DNA of 64,000 nucleotides, from positions 95,782,707 to 95,846,706 of the forward strand of contig CP136067.1 in NCBI GenBank assembly GCA_032622095.1, read 5' to 3'. Shown piece after piece: positions 1-13,000 of this stretch. Under the pieces are notes generated by a model that saw nothing but the letters and a program-made list of their open reading frames with translations, did not search any database and had not been told where the DNA came from. The DNA comes from Siphonodentalium dalli. Taxonomy: Eukaryota > Mollusca > Scaphopoda > Gadilida > Siphonodentaliidae. Each line of letters begins with the position of its first letter. Position 1 is the first letter of the stretch. Both the position numbers and the translations under genes were made by a program.

Positions 1-1116
1 CATTCAACACCAAAATCTTGAGAGGCGAGTATTAACAAACGCTATACCGGTATGTTGAAAACAACTTAGTGGCATTTCTAACCAAAGTTCATTAGTGTGG
101 TCTCCCCGGTGTTGAGTGTTTGCTATCTCATACTATTTACGTACTCTTTGTTTACATAACATGCCGTTTGTTTACATAACCCAGATTACTAACATGACAA
201 TAACATGCAATTTATATGATATTTATGATTGCTATACTAGTAAGAACAACATTGGGCTATAATATAATACTCTTTCTGTTTATGGCGGTTTTAACAGATG
301 TGACTATTTTAACAGCAATACCATACCGCCAACACTTACCGTATCTTTAATCGGATCAAGATTTATTCTTAAATAACAGGTCTGTAATCAAATAAATAGA
401 GGATCTCAAACGAGTTACTATTTTATACAGAATTTATCAACCGAGTTCACCAAATTCGCGAGGTTTACCGAGGCTCAAATAGAATTTAGTGGACGAGGTT
501 GATAAATTACGTATAAAATAGAACGAGTTTGAGATACTTTTTATCAAATGATCATATAATCGCTAAAATTTTATCGAAAACAACAATTAACTGCAGCCAG
601 CTATCATTGTCCCAAAGAGCAGCGTGACGTCATTGCACGCGACGATATTACACGTGTCTATTACGCTCGAATATTACATAGGAAAATAGTGCTAATCATA
701 TGATAAAATTTTATCTGCTCTAATGTCATACTAATTGGTGGGTCATATGTGTGGGACTTTGATCTACTGATTTTTAACACACAAAACAAACTTATAGGAC
801 CTGTGTTTGTTGTGAGAGTGGATGTCTTACAGATATTATGAATTTATGAGGGCCAAAGGCTCGAGTGGTATCCTTAAGCGGCCACTCGAGAATGGTAACT
901 GCAAAACTGAACCAATACCTGTTTGGCTCTATATATATATTACATACACCCAACACAAACAAAAGTTATTATTCAGTGTACTTCAATCAAAATTAGGTTT
1001 TTGGTAATAATTATGGCATAAATAACTTTTTAAATTCACATGACCCGCCAAAGGTTATGTGAGCCAGCCAGATTATTGAACAAGTTCACTGTCGAAGATG
1101 AAATATCTCACATGTA
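1..1116. other. Intergenic sequence 3' of SCYL2
   Basis: AT-rich, no coding signal. A segment at about 240-300 (TTTATGGCGGTTTT) recurs in inverted orientation at 30275-30330, so part is an old dispersed repeat. The foldback at 403-547 is listed separately. Confidence 0.5.
403..547. mobile_element. Short foldback element (GATCTCAAACGAGT ends)
   Basis: The left arm reads GATCTCAAACGAGT...TTTATCAACC and the right arm is its reverse complement, with AATTTAGTGG near the centre. A diverged second copy is at 40229-40378, which marks it as a dispersed palindromic element. Confidence 0.6.
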
Positions 1117-1385
1117 TTAACCCTTTCATGATGAGAGCTGTGCTGGTGCAGCATTAAAGATTGTGTGCCAGTGCATTCTCTTATATATGTAAGTCTCCCA
1201 TAAGGAGCCTTGCATATATAAAAGAATGCACTGGCTTACAAGGTCAAGGTAAATTTTGTCAGGCCAATATATCCTCTTATATATGTGAAGGCTCCCTATG
1301 GGAGACTCGCATAATTATATAAGAGAATACATTGGCACAGGGTTTTTGCAAAATTTAAGGAAGCTCCAGTCATGGAACCAACGGT
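1117..1385. mobile_element. piggyBac-like MITE, CATGA family
   Basis: Begins TTAACCCTTTCATGATG and holds two internal hairpins of the TATATAAGAGAATGCA type. The right end (CCAGTCATGGAA) is degraded and lacks TTAA. Confidence 0.7.
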
Positions 1386-1527
1386 CTGAGTAACAAAATC
1401 AAAATGATTATTATGAAATCAGAACAAGGAATCAACATTTTTGGTCCTGATATTCTCATTACGTCACCTTCAACAACTTATGTCTCCATTGCTCTAATGC
1501 AATCTGTCGAAAATAATCACACACTGG

Positions 1528-1963
1528 AATGCTGCAAATAGTGTTTATCATTGCAGAATGAGGTCCTCAGAGGGTGAATTTAGTGACACTATCCCGCACT
1601 GCAGGCTAGCATCACGAAATTCACCCTCTGGGGACCTCCTTCTGCTTAGGTTTCATCTTCTCGGAAGTATCTGTAGTCTCAAACTAACATTGTTTTCAGT
1701 TACTTTTTCCATTCTGGGAAGTTTTTTGTGTCCCCTAATTTGCAGAAGATAAATGCATAATTGAGGTGACTAATGGGTGAATATCACCAACTTCAACTGG
1801 GAAACTTCATTCAATCTGATCCCAAAGAAGTTGAGGCCTAACCGGAATGAAGTCTCCAGAGGGTGAAGTTGGTGAAGTTAGCCCGCTATGACGGATAACG
1901 TCACTAAATTAACCCTCTGGGGACATCATTCTGCAAATGACAGACAAACTATTTGCAGGCTTG
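1528..1963. mobile_element. hAT-like palindromic MITE (GGGTGAATTT family)
   Basis: Each end carries a hairpin around AGAGGGTGAATTTAGTGA, with an internal spacer between. It is flanked by an 8-bp duplication CACACTGG (1520-1527 and 1964-1971). The left terminus is slightly altered. Confidence 0.75.
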
Positions 1964-2127
1964 CACACTGGAACCAGTGTATTTACTGAGAACACGGTAA
2001 AAGTTGTGTAATAAAATAAACTCTATTTTACTCTAATGTCCTACTCAAGGAGGGTTCAGATGAAACTGTTGCATTGAAATTGAACTAAATTTTTGCATTA
2101 GCGCATACCTTATATGGTAATAAAGTG

Positions 2128-2235
2128 TGTAAATCATGACTCGTGAATTTGGTGATGCTAACACACTGTGTGGGGCATCATCACTAAATTCACCCTTCTG
2201 TCCTACTCAAGGAGGGTTCAGACAAGTCTGTTCCG
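2128..2235. mobile_element. Fragment of GGGTGAATTT-family MITE
   Basis: Only one end hairpin is recognisable (GTGAATTTGGTGATGC and its complement). Confidence 0.55.
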
Positions 2236-2307
2236 TTGAAATTGGGACTACAGACAATAACATTAAGATGTTTAGACGGATGCAATGTGTTCACTGCGAT
2301 GTACCTG

Positions 2308-2575
2308 TTAACCATTCCATGACAGGAGCTTCCTGAAATTTTGCGAAAACCATGTGTCAATGTATTCTCCTATGTATGCGAGTCTCCCATAGAGAGCTTC
2401 GCATATATATATAAGAGAATACATTAGTCTAACAATATGTACCTTGAAAATGTCAGCCAGTGTATTTTCTTATATATGTGAGATTCCCTGTGGGAGACTC
2501 GGATATATAAAAGAATGCACTGGTACAGGATCTTGATTGCTGCACCAGCGCAGCTCCAATCATGAAAGCGTTACT
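2308..2575. mobile_element. piggyBac-like MITE, CATGA family
   Basis: Begins TTAACCATTCCATGAC and ends near ATCATGAAAGCGTTA. Two internal hairpins with TATATAAGAGAATGCA. Confidence 0.65.
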
Positions 2576-2639
2576 ACACATAACCGAGCAATTCTAATTT
2601 CAAAGCAATGAAGCTATAATGCATACCTTATATGTAATA

Positions 2640-2763
2640 AAGCGTGTAAATCATGACTTGTAAATTTGGTGATGCTAATCAACTGTGTGGGGCATCATCA
2701 CTATATTCACCCTCTGGGGATCCCATTCCGCAAATGTCAGACACACTAAATTCAGGCTTGTAG
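2640..2763. mobile_element. Fragment of GGGTGAATTT-family MITE
   Basis: Right-end hairpin and part of the terminal TCAGGCTTG are present. Confidence 0.55.
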
Positions 2764-3224
2764 GTGTGGGACATACTTTAATGTCATACTAACTGGTGGG
2801 TTATAGGTGTGTTACTTTTATCTACTGATTCAAACAACGCACACAAAAACAGGAATGTTAAAAGTAAGATTCAATACAAATTCTAATTCAACACATGTAG
2901 TATATCAGCAAATCTGAAATATGATTGGTCAATTGCAAGAGGCTGAAAATAGTTGGTAGAAAATTATCCTTAACTGGACGCGAATGATTGACCCACACTT
3001 TGCAGTTCAACAAATAATTATTTTTATTTTTGCACAAAGCCTCGTTGTTCTCATAAAATTCACCAAATTTTTTTTATCTAAATTGGAAATGTGAGCTGAA
3101 TGTGAAAGTAAATACTGATAAACCTGTTTTTCCCTGAACAGAATAGAAACCTTTTCAATGGCAACTAAAAAATTCAGTTTCAAACAAATATGGTTATGTC
3201 AATGAGTAATTCATCTACCATGGA

Positions 3225-3455
3225 TAATAATAATGGCATTTTGTTTATATTTTTTATGGATGTGAGTCTCTCAAAGGGAGCATCGCAAATATTAGAGAAT
3301 ACATTGCCATAACAATATTTACCATGACTTGTAAGCCAGTGCATTCTCGTATATATGCAAGGCTCCCAAAAGGAGACTCGCATAAATAAGAGAATCCACT
3401 GGCACATGATCTTTAATGCTGCACTAGTGTAGCTCCCATTATGAAAGGCTTAAGC
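3225..3455. mobile_element. piggyBac-like MITE, truncated
   Basis: Carries two decayed internal hairpins and a right end CCCATTATGAAAGGCTTAA. The left end is lost. Confidence 0.55.
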
Positions 3456-3682
3456 AAAAGAAATTTATTATCTTGGTATTTGTACCCATCCTACAACTTG
3501 TTACCCCATATTCAAGTCAGGCACATCCAGAGTTCAACTAATATAGTTATATTTAAAGTGATGTGAAACACTCTGGTAGGGTGACCAAATAGAAATTGAG
3601 AATAATCTTGCTCAAAGTAGTTATTTTTTTTACAAATATTAATTAAAAATTGACAACGCACACCATCATTCTAATATATTAA

Positions 3683-3926
3683 TTAACCCTTTCATGATGG
3701 GAGCTGTGCTGGTGCCAATGCATTCTCTTATTTATGCGAGTATTCCATAGAGAGCCTCGCATATATAAGAAAATGCACTTGGTTACAAGATCGAGGTAAT
3801 TATTGTTAGTCCAATTCATTCTCTTATATATCAGGCGCCCTATACGGGCAACTCACATATATAAGAGAATGCATTGGCACAGGGTTTTCACAAAATATCA
3901 GGAAGCTCCAGTCATGGAAGGGTTAA
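3683..3926. mobile_element. piggyBac-like MITE, CATGA family, complete
   Basis: TTAA at both ends (3683-3686 and 3923-3926), inverted termini CCCTTTCATGA, two internal hairpins. Confidence 0.8.
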
Positions 3927-4962
3927 ATCCAATGACCCTCGATGGCGAAATCATTTGTGACATGTTTATCACCGATGGTCGTGTCCCGAATTGAGATGTA
4001 AATATTTACAATTCAACATAGTTCAGAATATGTTTTCTATGGAGTGGTATGGTTTATTTCTTTAAAAGATTTTTTGGCGATGTTAGTAGAATGCTACATT
4101 CACCAGTTTGGCATAGCGCTTGAGTACCAACTTATCAATTTCACGCACTTTGTGATCATGCATTCCAGTGCACAGACAAATTTCACTCTTAACAATATTG
4201 CAGTGAATGAACAGTTGCCAGATAATATATGTTTTGCAACCTTTGGCGCCAGCTTTTTTATTCATTAATGCAATAATTATGCCTTTCGAAATTACATTAT
4301 CATGACGACACAATCGCACCTTCATAATAATATTCAGACTAATTGAATGTTAATTGAGACCCTTATCATGTGGTGTCATGATTAATCATTCACATGGATC
4401 GAGACAGTTATGTTATTTTGTCACAAAAACAAACATGATACCGAATCAGTGCAACACCTATTTTGAACCATTGTTTGTGAAATATTATTTTAAATTATCC
4501 ATTTTTTTATCGAATTCACAAAATGGTAATATCCCCATCAAACTATTATAGCTAAATATAACTATATTAAATATAACTATAATAGTTGAATTTGCAAGTT
4601 CGGAGAAAACATTTAGTTTTCTGTAAGTGGTTCGGTCTTGCGAAAGTCAATATGTACACCACACAACAGGGTTCGTGACTCTGCCAATGGGTTTCGGTAA
4701 TTCTGTGACACTGGAGTCATAAATTCATTTTCATCATAATTTCCATGTTGTTTGTATCGTTCATATGGCACATGAGTGTATTTTGCACTCATTCATGGCC
4801 CAAATTCATTCATTTGTTGCATATATTCTGTTAAGTATAAAAGGAGATGGTCCCAAAAATGGTCTGATCTAGTGTACAGTACCCCTTTAAATAAAATATA
4901 ATCAGTACTTTGTCAGCTGACTATCTGGGTTTTGTTTTTGTTCCAATAACTCTATTTGAAAT
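3927..4962. other. Intergenic, no gene recognised
   Basis: AT-rich sequence with short open frames on both strands (for example 4083-4325 minus) that show no domain and no codon pattern I can support. Confidence 0.4.
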
Positions 4963-5438
4963 TTAACCCTTTCAGTGCCAGGGGCCGATCTCATCGGCCC
5001 TAATTTACGGTCTGTAAAATGGGCCTTAAAAACAATTATAAAATAATGTTTTTTTTTTTTTTTAGATTGTTTTTTTGTGGGTTGAATTTTTTTTGGGTAT
5101 GCTTAAGCATGCTATAGCGAATTTAAAAACAAACTGGATAAAACCTTAGGGGCATGTTATAACTCAAAACTATCACCAAGTATTCATAGTAATAATTTTG
5201 ATGCCCATGAAAAACGTAAGGTTCCCTGGCACTAAACCTACAAAATAAGTCTGTTAAAGAATATAAGAAAAAAATATTAAAATTGTAAAAATAATAACAA
5301 ATGATGAAAAATTGTTAGGCCAATGCATTCTCTTATATATGCGAGGCGACCTATGGTCGACTCGCATATATAAGAGAATGCATTGGCACAGGGTATATGG
5401 ATTGATACAAAAATCGGACTTGGCACTGAAAGGGTTAA
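4963..5438. mobile_element. piggyBac-like MITE, CAGTGCCA family
   Basis: TTAACCCTTTCAGTGCCA at the left and its complement at the right, with TTAA at both ends. It contains one hairpin module at 5319-5388 that is also found in the CATGA and ACCCAAC families. Confidence 0.8.
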
Positions 5439-5736
5439 AACAGTGCTACAAAAAATACAGGAATTGGAAAACTTATAAAAATAGAAACCTTCCTGCTGCA
5501 TTTTGAAAATAAAATTGCCTGAGAAACATAACACTTATTTTTTGTGGGCTAATAATGTGCCTTTGAAGATGTCTGTAATTAGGATCAGAAATTCGCGTGG
5601 AATTTATTGGTATGTCGATAGTATGCTATATTGACATTTCTGCATTCAGTTGGAACATTCTGATGTGACCCCACCATTGCCGCGAAATTAGGGTAGAAAA
5701 TTTGCTGTATTTAGGTAAATTTTCGAGATATTGAGC

Positions 5737-5742
5737 TTTATT
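5737..5742 (-). promoter_or_regulatory. Candidate SCYL2 poly(A) signal (AATAAA)
   Basis: This is the first AATAAA on the minus strand after the stop, about 330 nt downstream. Another lies at 5603-5608. Choice between them needs 3'-end reads. Confidence 0.35.
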
Positions 5743-6068
5743 TTCATCTTTGTATTCGCATTTCATATCTCTTTAAGATGGAATATACTTCCAGTAAATA
5801 CACTGTAATGACGTCGGAATTGTTCGAATATCTCTGTCTTTTTAAAAATATAATTTGGTGGCCAGTTTATCGTGTTGAAGTCCCATAAATCCCACATCGA
5901 ATGACACAAATCTCGTGAAGATTAGTTGAAGGAAATTAAAACGATAATACATCTTCTGTATATTTAAAATAAATAAATTAAAAATAAAACCCTCATTTTT
6001 TTCACTGATATTCATAAAAACGACTTAAAACAAAATATTATTTGTTTGGTCTTATAGATTTTTAAACA

Positions 6069-7004
6069 TCAACCAAAAATATCTTTCAGATCATTCTGTG
6101 AACTTGACTTATTAACAGGATTATTCATAAGTAAATTATTGCCGCTCGGTGGATTTCCAAAATTGTTCGAAGGAGGCCTTGGAATCGTGGCACCAAATCC
6201 AGCTGTCTGGTTGCTATGACTACCAAACCCCATATTACCCTGCGTTCCCGGCCAGTTCATCTGATCACCAGCAGCAGCAAATGACGTCATCGCTGCTCCG
6301 GGATTCGGCTGTCGGAAACCTGAAGTCTGAGTGGGTTGCTGTCCGAGCTGACTCAGCGATTTCATTGGTTGAGGCCCACCTCCCAACAAGGAGTCGAAGC
6401 TCGACATGTCAACTTTGTTTGCACTTAGCCCACTTCCTTGGAATGTACTAGCATTTCCCATCACAGAACCACTCCTCATACCACCACCCATTGTTCCGCC
6501 CATAGAACTGCCGCCCATAGTTCCGCCCATAGAATCACTCATTGTACCCATAGAACTGCCGCCCATCGTTCCTCCCATAGAACTTCCACTGATCCCTTGA
6601 TTCATTCCTCCAGTTCCCATTGTTCTATTTCCTTGTGGTGACATTGTAAAACCACCAGTCATGCCACCACTCATGGCTGGAGGTGGAGCTCCGATGGTAA
6701 AGTTCGCTCCACCAGACTGTCCGAATGAACTTGCACCAGTTGTAGACGATGTAAATCCAGAGGGCGTCCCAAATGAATTCACTGACGAGATGCTCGATGA
6801 TTTTCCTTGGCGGTCCATCATATTCGAATTCATCAGACTAGACGTGAGATCCTTAACCTGACCACTACTAGACGACCTTGACATTTGCGCATCCAATGAC
6901 GTCTGCTTTGATGATGAAGGTTGAATTGGTTTCTGGGATTTGAAAATCGTCTGCTGTTCTTGTTCTCGAGCCAGCCTCTGTTTCTCTTCCATGGTCAAGT
7001 TCAC
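6069..7004 (-). CDS. SCYL2: SCYL2 exon 16 (residues 688-998 and stop)
   Basis: The terminal coding exon starts VNLTMEEKQRLAREQEQQ, matching the family's LTLEEKQKLAKEQEQ, and ends NDLKDIFG then TGA. It includes a KDLTSSLM motif, an MGGTMGGSS-type repeat block (27-bp DNA units, 6477-6587), and DMSSFDSLLGGG. In the family this tail carries clathrin/adaptor-binding and other short motifs. The preceding ATG in frame (7008-7010) lies in the intron; the acceptor is TTTGAAG|GTG with a weak pyrimidine tract. Confidence 0.96.
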   Translation of the reverse strand: MNLTMEEKQRLAREQEQQTIFKSQKPIQPSSSKQTSLDAQMSRSSSSGQVKDLTSSLMNSNMMDRQGKSSSISSVNSFGTPSGFTSSTTGASSFGQSGGANFTIGAPPPAMSGGMTGGFTMSPQGNRTMGTGGMNQGISGSSMGGTMGGSSMGTMSDSMGGTMGGSSMGGTMGGGMRSGSVMGNASTFQGSGLSANKVDMSSFDSLLGGGPQPMKSLSQLGQQPTQTSGFRQPNPGAAMTSFAAAGDQMNWPGTQGNMGFGSHSNQTAGFGATIPRPPSNNFGNPPSGNNLLMNNPVNKSSSQNDLKDIFG

Positions 7005-10000
7005 CTTCAAATAATGAACAGATATATAATATTTATAAATAATATTACTTTTTCCTTAAGGGAAGCCCGAAACTGAACTATATGGATTACGTCTCCGGCC
7101 TTGTGTCAATCAGGAGGGTTAAAATTTTATTGCTGTGCCGACCCTACTCACATCCGTGTCCAGATTAGTCTCGCATGAATACACCCGCATTCTATCTATT
7201 GTCTAGTCAGTTTTTTATTTCCGACTTAATCATGAGATTTGCGAGTCGCGGGGTTGGGAATGGCACCACCATGGGAGGGATCTATGATAGTTCAGTTTCG
7301 GGCTTCCCTTAAGGAAAAAGTAATATTATTTATAAATATTATATTTTTCCGCCAAGGAGAAGCCCTCAACTGAACTATATGGATTAGAATGCAAGCCCAG
7401 GAGGAGGCACGAGCAATAAAGTTAATTAATATCCAAATTCGATGGGAATGTACTCTTCCGAAACAGGATTCATGTAAATGTGATTTAGTCATGAATCAGA
7501 TATGATTATGTTACGTGAAAGAGCTCCCAATTCAGATTACGACATTGCTCAAATGTGTACCGCACCCCCCCCCCCCCCTTGTTTTTGGAATAAACATCCC
7601 AGGTAGTGCCATATAATTCATGCTAGCGAGACAATCGAGCAAGTATAACTTTGCTGCATCCTATTCTCTTTGTTATCTTCTCCGCTCTCGCGACAGTTCA
7701 CATTATGAACTGATGTCACATGCAGCCATTGTGTATGCCATAACATATCAGAATGCTTATGATACACCAGGGAGCAAATTAACTGGAATCGCATCGCGAT
7801 TTGCCACTGAAATGTGGATACCGGTAATAGCGAGGAATTTTTTATACATGTATGATGTTATAAAAATGCTATCTAATCATGTCAATGTGAGATTATTTGC
7901 GAATCAGATATCGAAAGTAAATTGCTCCCTGTGATACACAAACCAGATATAATAAAAGGTCGCAGACCACATGTCCCCCGACTCGAGTGGTAAACTTCAT
8001 GATTGGAATTGTTAGAAGGATACTATTTGCAACAATGTTATACAGTATATAGATGTTGCAAACCACCGCAAAATTTCTTGGACAAAACAACCCGATGAAC
8101 AAACGCATGCAAACGCGAAAAAATGATATTTTTGTATTAGCTATATAGATGTTGCATATCACCAACATGTTAGGAACAATATCCCAAAGTTTAAATCTCT
8201 ACATTTAAAACTGTAGGTGGAGTTGATTACACCATGAAGGTACCCAATCTCATCCAAAAGGCAAAAATGTTCCAAATTTTCTAAGTCGAAAACCCCCCAA
8301 AAATATGGAAAAAATGATATTTTTGATTAGCTATATAGATGTTGCAAATCACCAACATGTTAGGAACAATATCCCAGAGTTTCAAATCTCTACATTTAAA
8401 ACTGTAGGAGGAGTTGATTACACCATGAAGGTACCCAATCTCATCCAAAAGGCAAAAATGTTCCAAATTTTCTAAGTCGAAAACCCCCCCCAAAAATATG
8501 GAAAAAATGATATTTTTGATTAGCTATATAGATGTTGCAAATCACCAACATGTTAGGAACAATATCCCAGAGTTTCAAATCTCTACATTTAAAACTGTAG
8601 GAGGAGTTGATTACACCATGAAGGTACCCAATCTCATCCAAAAGGCAAAAATGTTCCAAATTTTCTAAGTCGAAAACCCCCCCAAAAATATGGAAAAATT
8701 TATATTTTTGATTAGCTATATAGATGTTGCAAATCACCAACATGTTAGGAACAATATCCCAGAGTTTCAAATCTCTACGTTTAAAACTGTAGGAGGAGTT
8801 GATTACACCATGAAGGTACCCAATCTCGGACGCACGGACACACGGACGCACGGACGCACGGATGCACGGACGCACGGACGCACGGACGAGGGTCATTACT
8901 ATAGTCCTCCGACGGAAACGTCGGGGGACAAAAATGATATGCTGCAGATATCATAGCGAGGTATGAGGTTTCATTAGATCATGCCACACATCTGTACTCC
9001 AGCCTCGTATAATGTAGAGAGCAGGGAACGCCATCATGATCCAAGGTATCATTGCATACCAGTATATATGGGATTAGAGAACACCACTGAGGACTTGATG
9101 AACAAGCATAGAAGCATCAGTGGTCTATGATGGCGCACATAACGAGTGTTGGGTACATTTCGAAATGATCAAATGTAGCAGAATGATCAAAATTGCAAAA
9201 TGACCGGTGAAGGAGTGGCCTGGAGGTATCCCGAAGGTATTACGATTCCAGGAGATTGGACCCCATCGTGTGGAGATGTGGGCCACTGCACCGTGGGGAA
9301 GAGATAGAAGGCTGGTTGGTGCAGCTCTTGGAGGCACGCAACAAGTCTTCCCCACCCAGATCATTCAGCCTTTCTTTCCTACCGGAGAAGGAGTGGCCTG
9401 GAGGTATCCCTAAGGTATTACGATTCCAGGGGATTGGACCCCATCTTGTGGAGATGTGGGCCACTGCACCATGGGGAAGAGTTAGAAGGTTGGTTGGTGC
9501 AGCACTTGGAGGCACGCAACAACAAGTCTTCCCCACCCAGAACATTCAGCCTACCGGTGGAGGAGTGGCCTAGAGGTATCCCGAAGGTGTACGATTCCAG
9601 GGGAGTGGCTGGACCCCATCTGTGGAGATGTGGGCCACTGCACCGTGGGGAAGAGGCAGAAGGCTGGAGCAGCTCTTGGAGGCACGCAACAACTCTTCAC
9701 TTCCCCACCCAGAACATCCTCCAAAGGCTACAGTGCTGGATCTTTCCTGACTGAGATAAATACTTGGACTTATCGCAAATTGTTGAATTAAATGAAGCAA
9801 TATAAGATATCAACCTGTATCCTCATCCTGTACAAAATCACTTACCAGCGGAACATCAGAATCCTCGTCCGACAGTGTGCCTGGTGACCCACTGTCGACC
9901 CGCGATTCTTGCTCATCGTCGTCAAACCTGCCGACGCCACGCGATGCAGAGAAGCATGTCGAGATCGACGCCAGCCAACAGAATTGGCTGCATCAGGTTG

Positions 10001-13000
10001 GGATACCAGACTGTGGAAGAGGCCTACACTGAAATGGTTCGACGCAAGACAAATGCTCTTGCATTTGGGATAAGTAGCTATGTCCTGTCCAAGGTCACCC
10101 CCTCAAATTCAGGGGCATCATCAAGCTGCGCCCCCAAGGCCAGAGGGAATAAGTTCTGATGAGCCATTTGATCAGAGGAAGCCCCTTCCATGGAATCCCC
10201 CAAATGCAGGTGGTCCTGACCAAACTGGAATAAATGTCGATGACATACCACTATGATCACATGACGGCGGAGGAGCAGGCCCGGATGTATCCCGAAGGTA
10301 TTACGATTCCAGGGGATCGACTGGACCCCATCTTGTAATGATGTGGGCCACTGCACCATGGGGAAGAGTCAGAAGGCCATTTGGCTGGTGCGCTATGTCT
10401 ATGAGAGCAAGAGCGTCACGTGACAACGAGTCTTCCGCACCCAGAACAGCCGCCAAAGGCTACTCCCAGGTGCCTATAAACAGATCTTCGTGGCAGGAAT
10501 CCAGGCCGAAATCAAAATACTGATGGAAATTTCACTCTATGTGGAATAATAGTATATCGATGTGAATTTTTTCGAAATTTAATAATCGTATTGCCACTAC
10601 CATTAGGCACCTGAGAGAAAGGTGCCGGAGCAATCGCCCGTGAAGATTGGTTTCCCGAATCAACCACTTGCAGCACCCGCCTACCATTGGTTCACACTGC
10701 CGTAGCAGGACCTGGGGGGCCAGAACTGGTCCTGCCCGAGGTAAAGACTGGTACGGTTGCTCAAAGTAGGTAATCATTGACTAATATGCCCTTACCCAAC
10801 TATAACAAGTAATACACCCGTGAATGAGCAACCTGCACGGTGTGTGGCCATCAAATTCGAATCATGTTCGACTGCAAGACATGCTGTTAGTTATAACAAA
10901 GCAAGGTTAATATACATAACACAATACAACCGAGGTTATTGAGTATAAAGTAAGGTTAATATAAAATCACGTTATACCCCTGGCCACGTGATCTTACCTG
11001 CTATGACAGGTAAGATACTGTCTTTTCTCGTATATGAGGACGATGAGTTCCGAATGCACATAGGCAAGAACTAGTCGGTTTCCGTTAGGAAAGTGCGCTT
11101 ACAGCGGACGTGAAGATACGAATGCCTTCATTTTCGTCATGATTGTATCGAATCGTTTTGTCACATAATCAGTGGATATGTCGATGACATACCACTATGA
11201 TCACATGACGGCGGAGGAGCAGGCCCGGATGTATCCCGAAGGTATTACGATTCCAGGGGATCGACTGGACCCCATCTTGTAATGATGTGGGCCACTGCAC
11301 CATGGGGAAGAGTCAGAAGGCCATTTGGCTGGTGCGCTATGTCTATGAGAGCAAGAGCGTCACGTGACAACGAGTCTTCCCCACCCAGAACAGCCGCCAT
11401 AGACGCCATAGACGAAGAGCCATGTCATGGCCGGTTTCGAAAATATATTGGCAGTAGATGTGCGCAATATAAACGCTGCGCATGTAAGCTCGCTTTAGAC
11501 ATGTAACAATACAAATACAGTCCTTTCTGATATTCTGCGCAATATAAATGTGTTGCATGTAACTGCGCATCATACACGAGTGAAAGCTATGTGGCAGAAT
11601 ATCGTTTTGATATATGTGGAAATAGAAGTTAGTGAGCCAAGTGATGGTCTCTACTGGAAAGACTATTGGCAGTGAATCTGGAGCACGTGACAATATGTAT
11701 TCTTTCTATTTCGCTGTTTGCCGTTATCATTCACTGATGAAACTGCAAAGTATGTCAGTATTGGGATGAAAACTGTTCACCATATGTAAGCATACTAGTA
11801 GTCAGTTCTGACAGCATACATGAGGCCCTGATACCATATGATTGTCATGTACAATGTATGGAACTATTACAGCGTGCAATACATTATTGAAAGCTCGCCC
11901 ATGCCGAGGCATATTAGAGCCTACGGTAAGAAGGCTTAGTGTCAGGCTACAAAGTTTTCACTTCATTGCAGTTGGTGAACAATAGGTCGTAGTAACCCAA
12001 ACTGTACATACATGGATGTAAAGAATGCAACACAATATTTAGAACGTCAGACAACACATCAATTTGAAGTGTGGTTATATATGTGATAACGAATACCATC
12101 CCCCTGTTACGGAGTGTTAGTAACTATTGTACTGATGATACAATGAGTTATATGATATTTAATCGTGATAGACAAGGCAGAATTGTCTAAATACCTTGAA
12201 GTCGATGTAATGTGTTATTACATTTGCCATGGGTCTAACAAGACCACGCGCTCATACATACTGGCGGGCGTAGATTCGCAGGTATTGATCGTTAAAACAA
12301 TGTTACAGATCGCTCATTCGAAAGAAATGTGAATTGTCATCTGATGATACTGATAGTGATAACAAGTACTATCTTTCGTATTTATTCATGTAAATTATTA
12401 CAAAGGAGGATATGGCTGTCCTGTGCAACTTTCTGGGAATTAACAGACCAGTGCCATGTATGATTTTGTAGTATACATTAGGATACAAAGCAACGGAACT
12501 TACGAAATAACCGAAGCGAGTCGACGGAAACTTATGTAAAGCGAAACACGTGTAGCACGAAATTAGGAGATATCGCATACCGTACTACATTGCGTCCTCA
12601 ATTGTAAGTCATGATAGTCATCACGCCGTATGTGTGGCTCTATAGGCACTATGTGGTTTTGCCACAAGTAAGCTATGTGCTTCTTTAGTCATTGTCAAGA
12701 TGGCCATCTTAATCCCAATTGTTGGAAGATAAAGCCGTCTTGAGGAAAACAGAAAACACGGAAACAAATTACGGATACAGTGAAACGAAAAAAGTTCCCG
12801 TTTCGGATGTGAGAAATATTAATTAACTATCGGGTACAATAAATTGCAAGTTTGTAATATCAACAATAAATATTGAGTCGATAAACTCGCAACACAGAAA
12901 GATACAACCTTGAGAAAATAGAAACGATCCTGTCCTGGCGAGGAGGAATAAAAACTCTGACTAGACAATAGATAGAATGCGGGTGTATTCATGCGAGACT

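Noticed and set aside
6149-6861. Several open frames on the plus strand
   Set aside because: They are shadows of SCYL2 exon 16 on the minus strand, driven by its low-complexity repeat.
8441-8896. 151-codon minus-strand frame
   Set aside because: Product of the 192-bp tandem array and the ACGG microsatellite.
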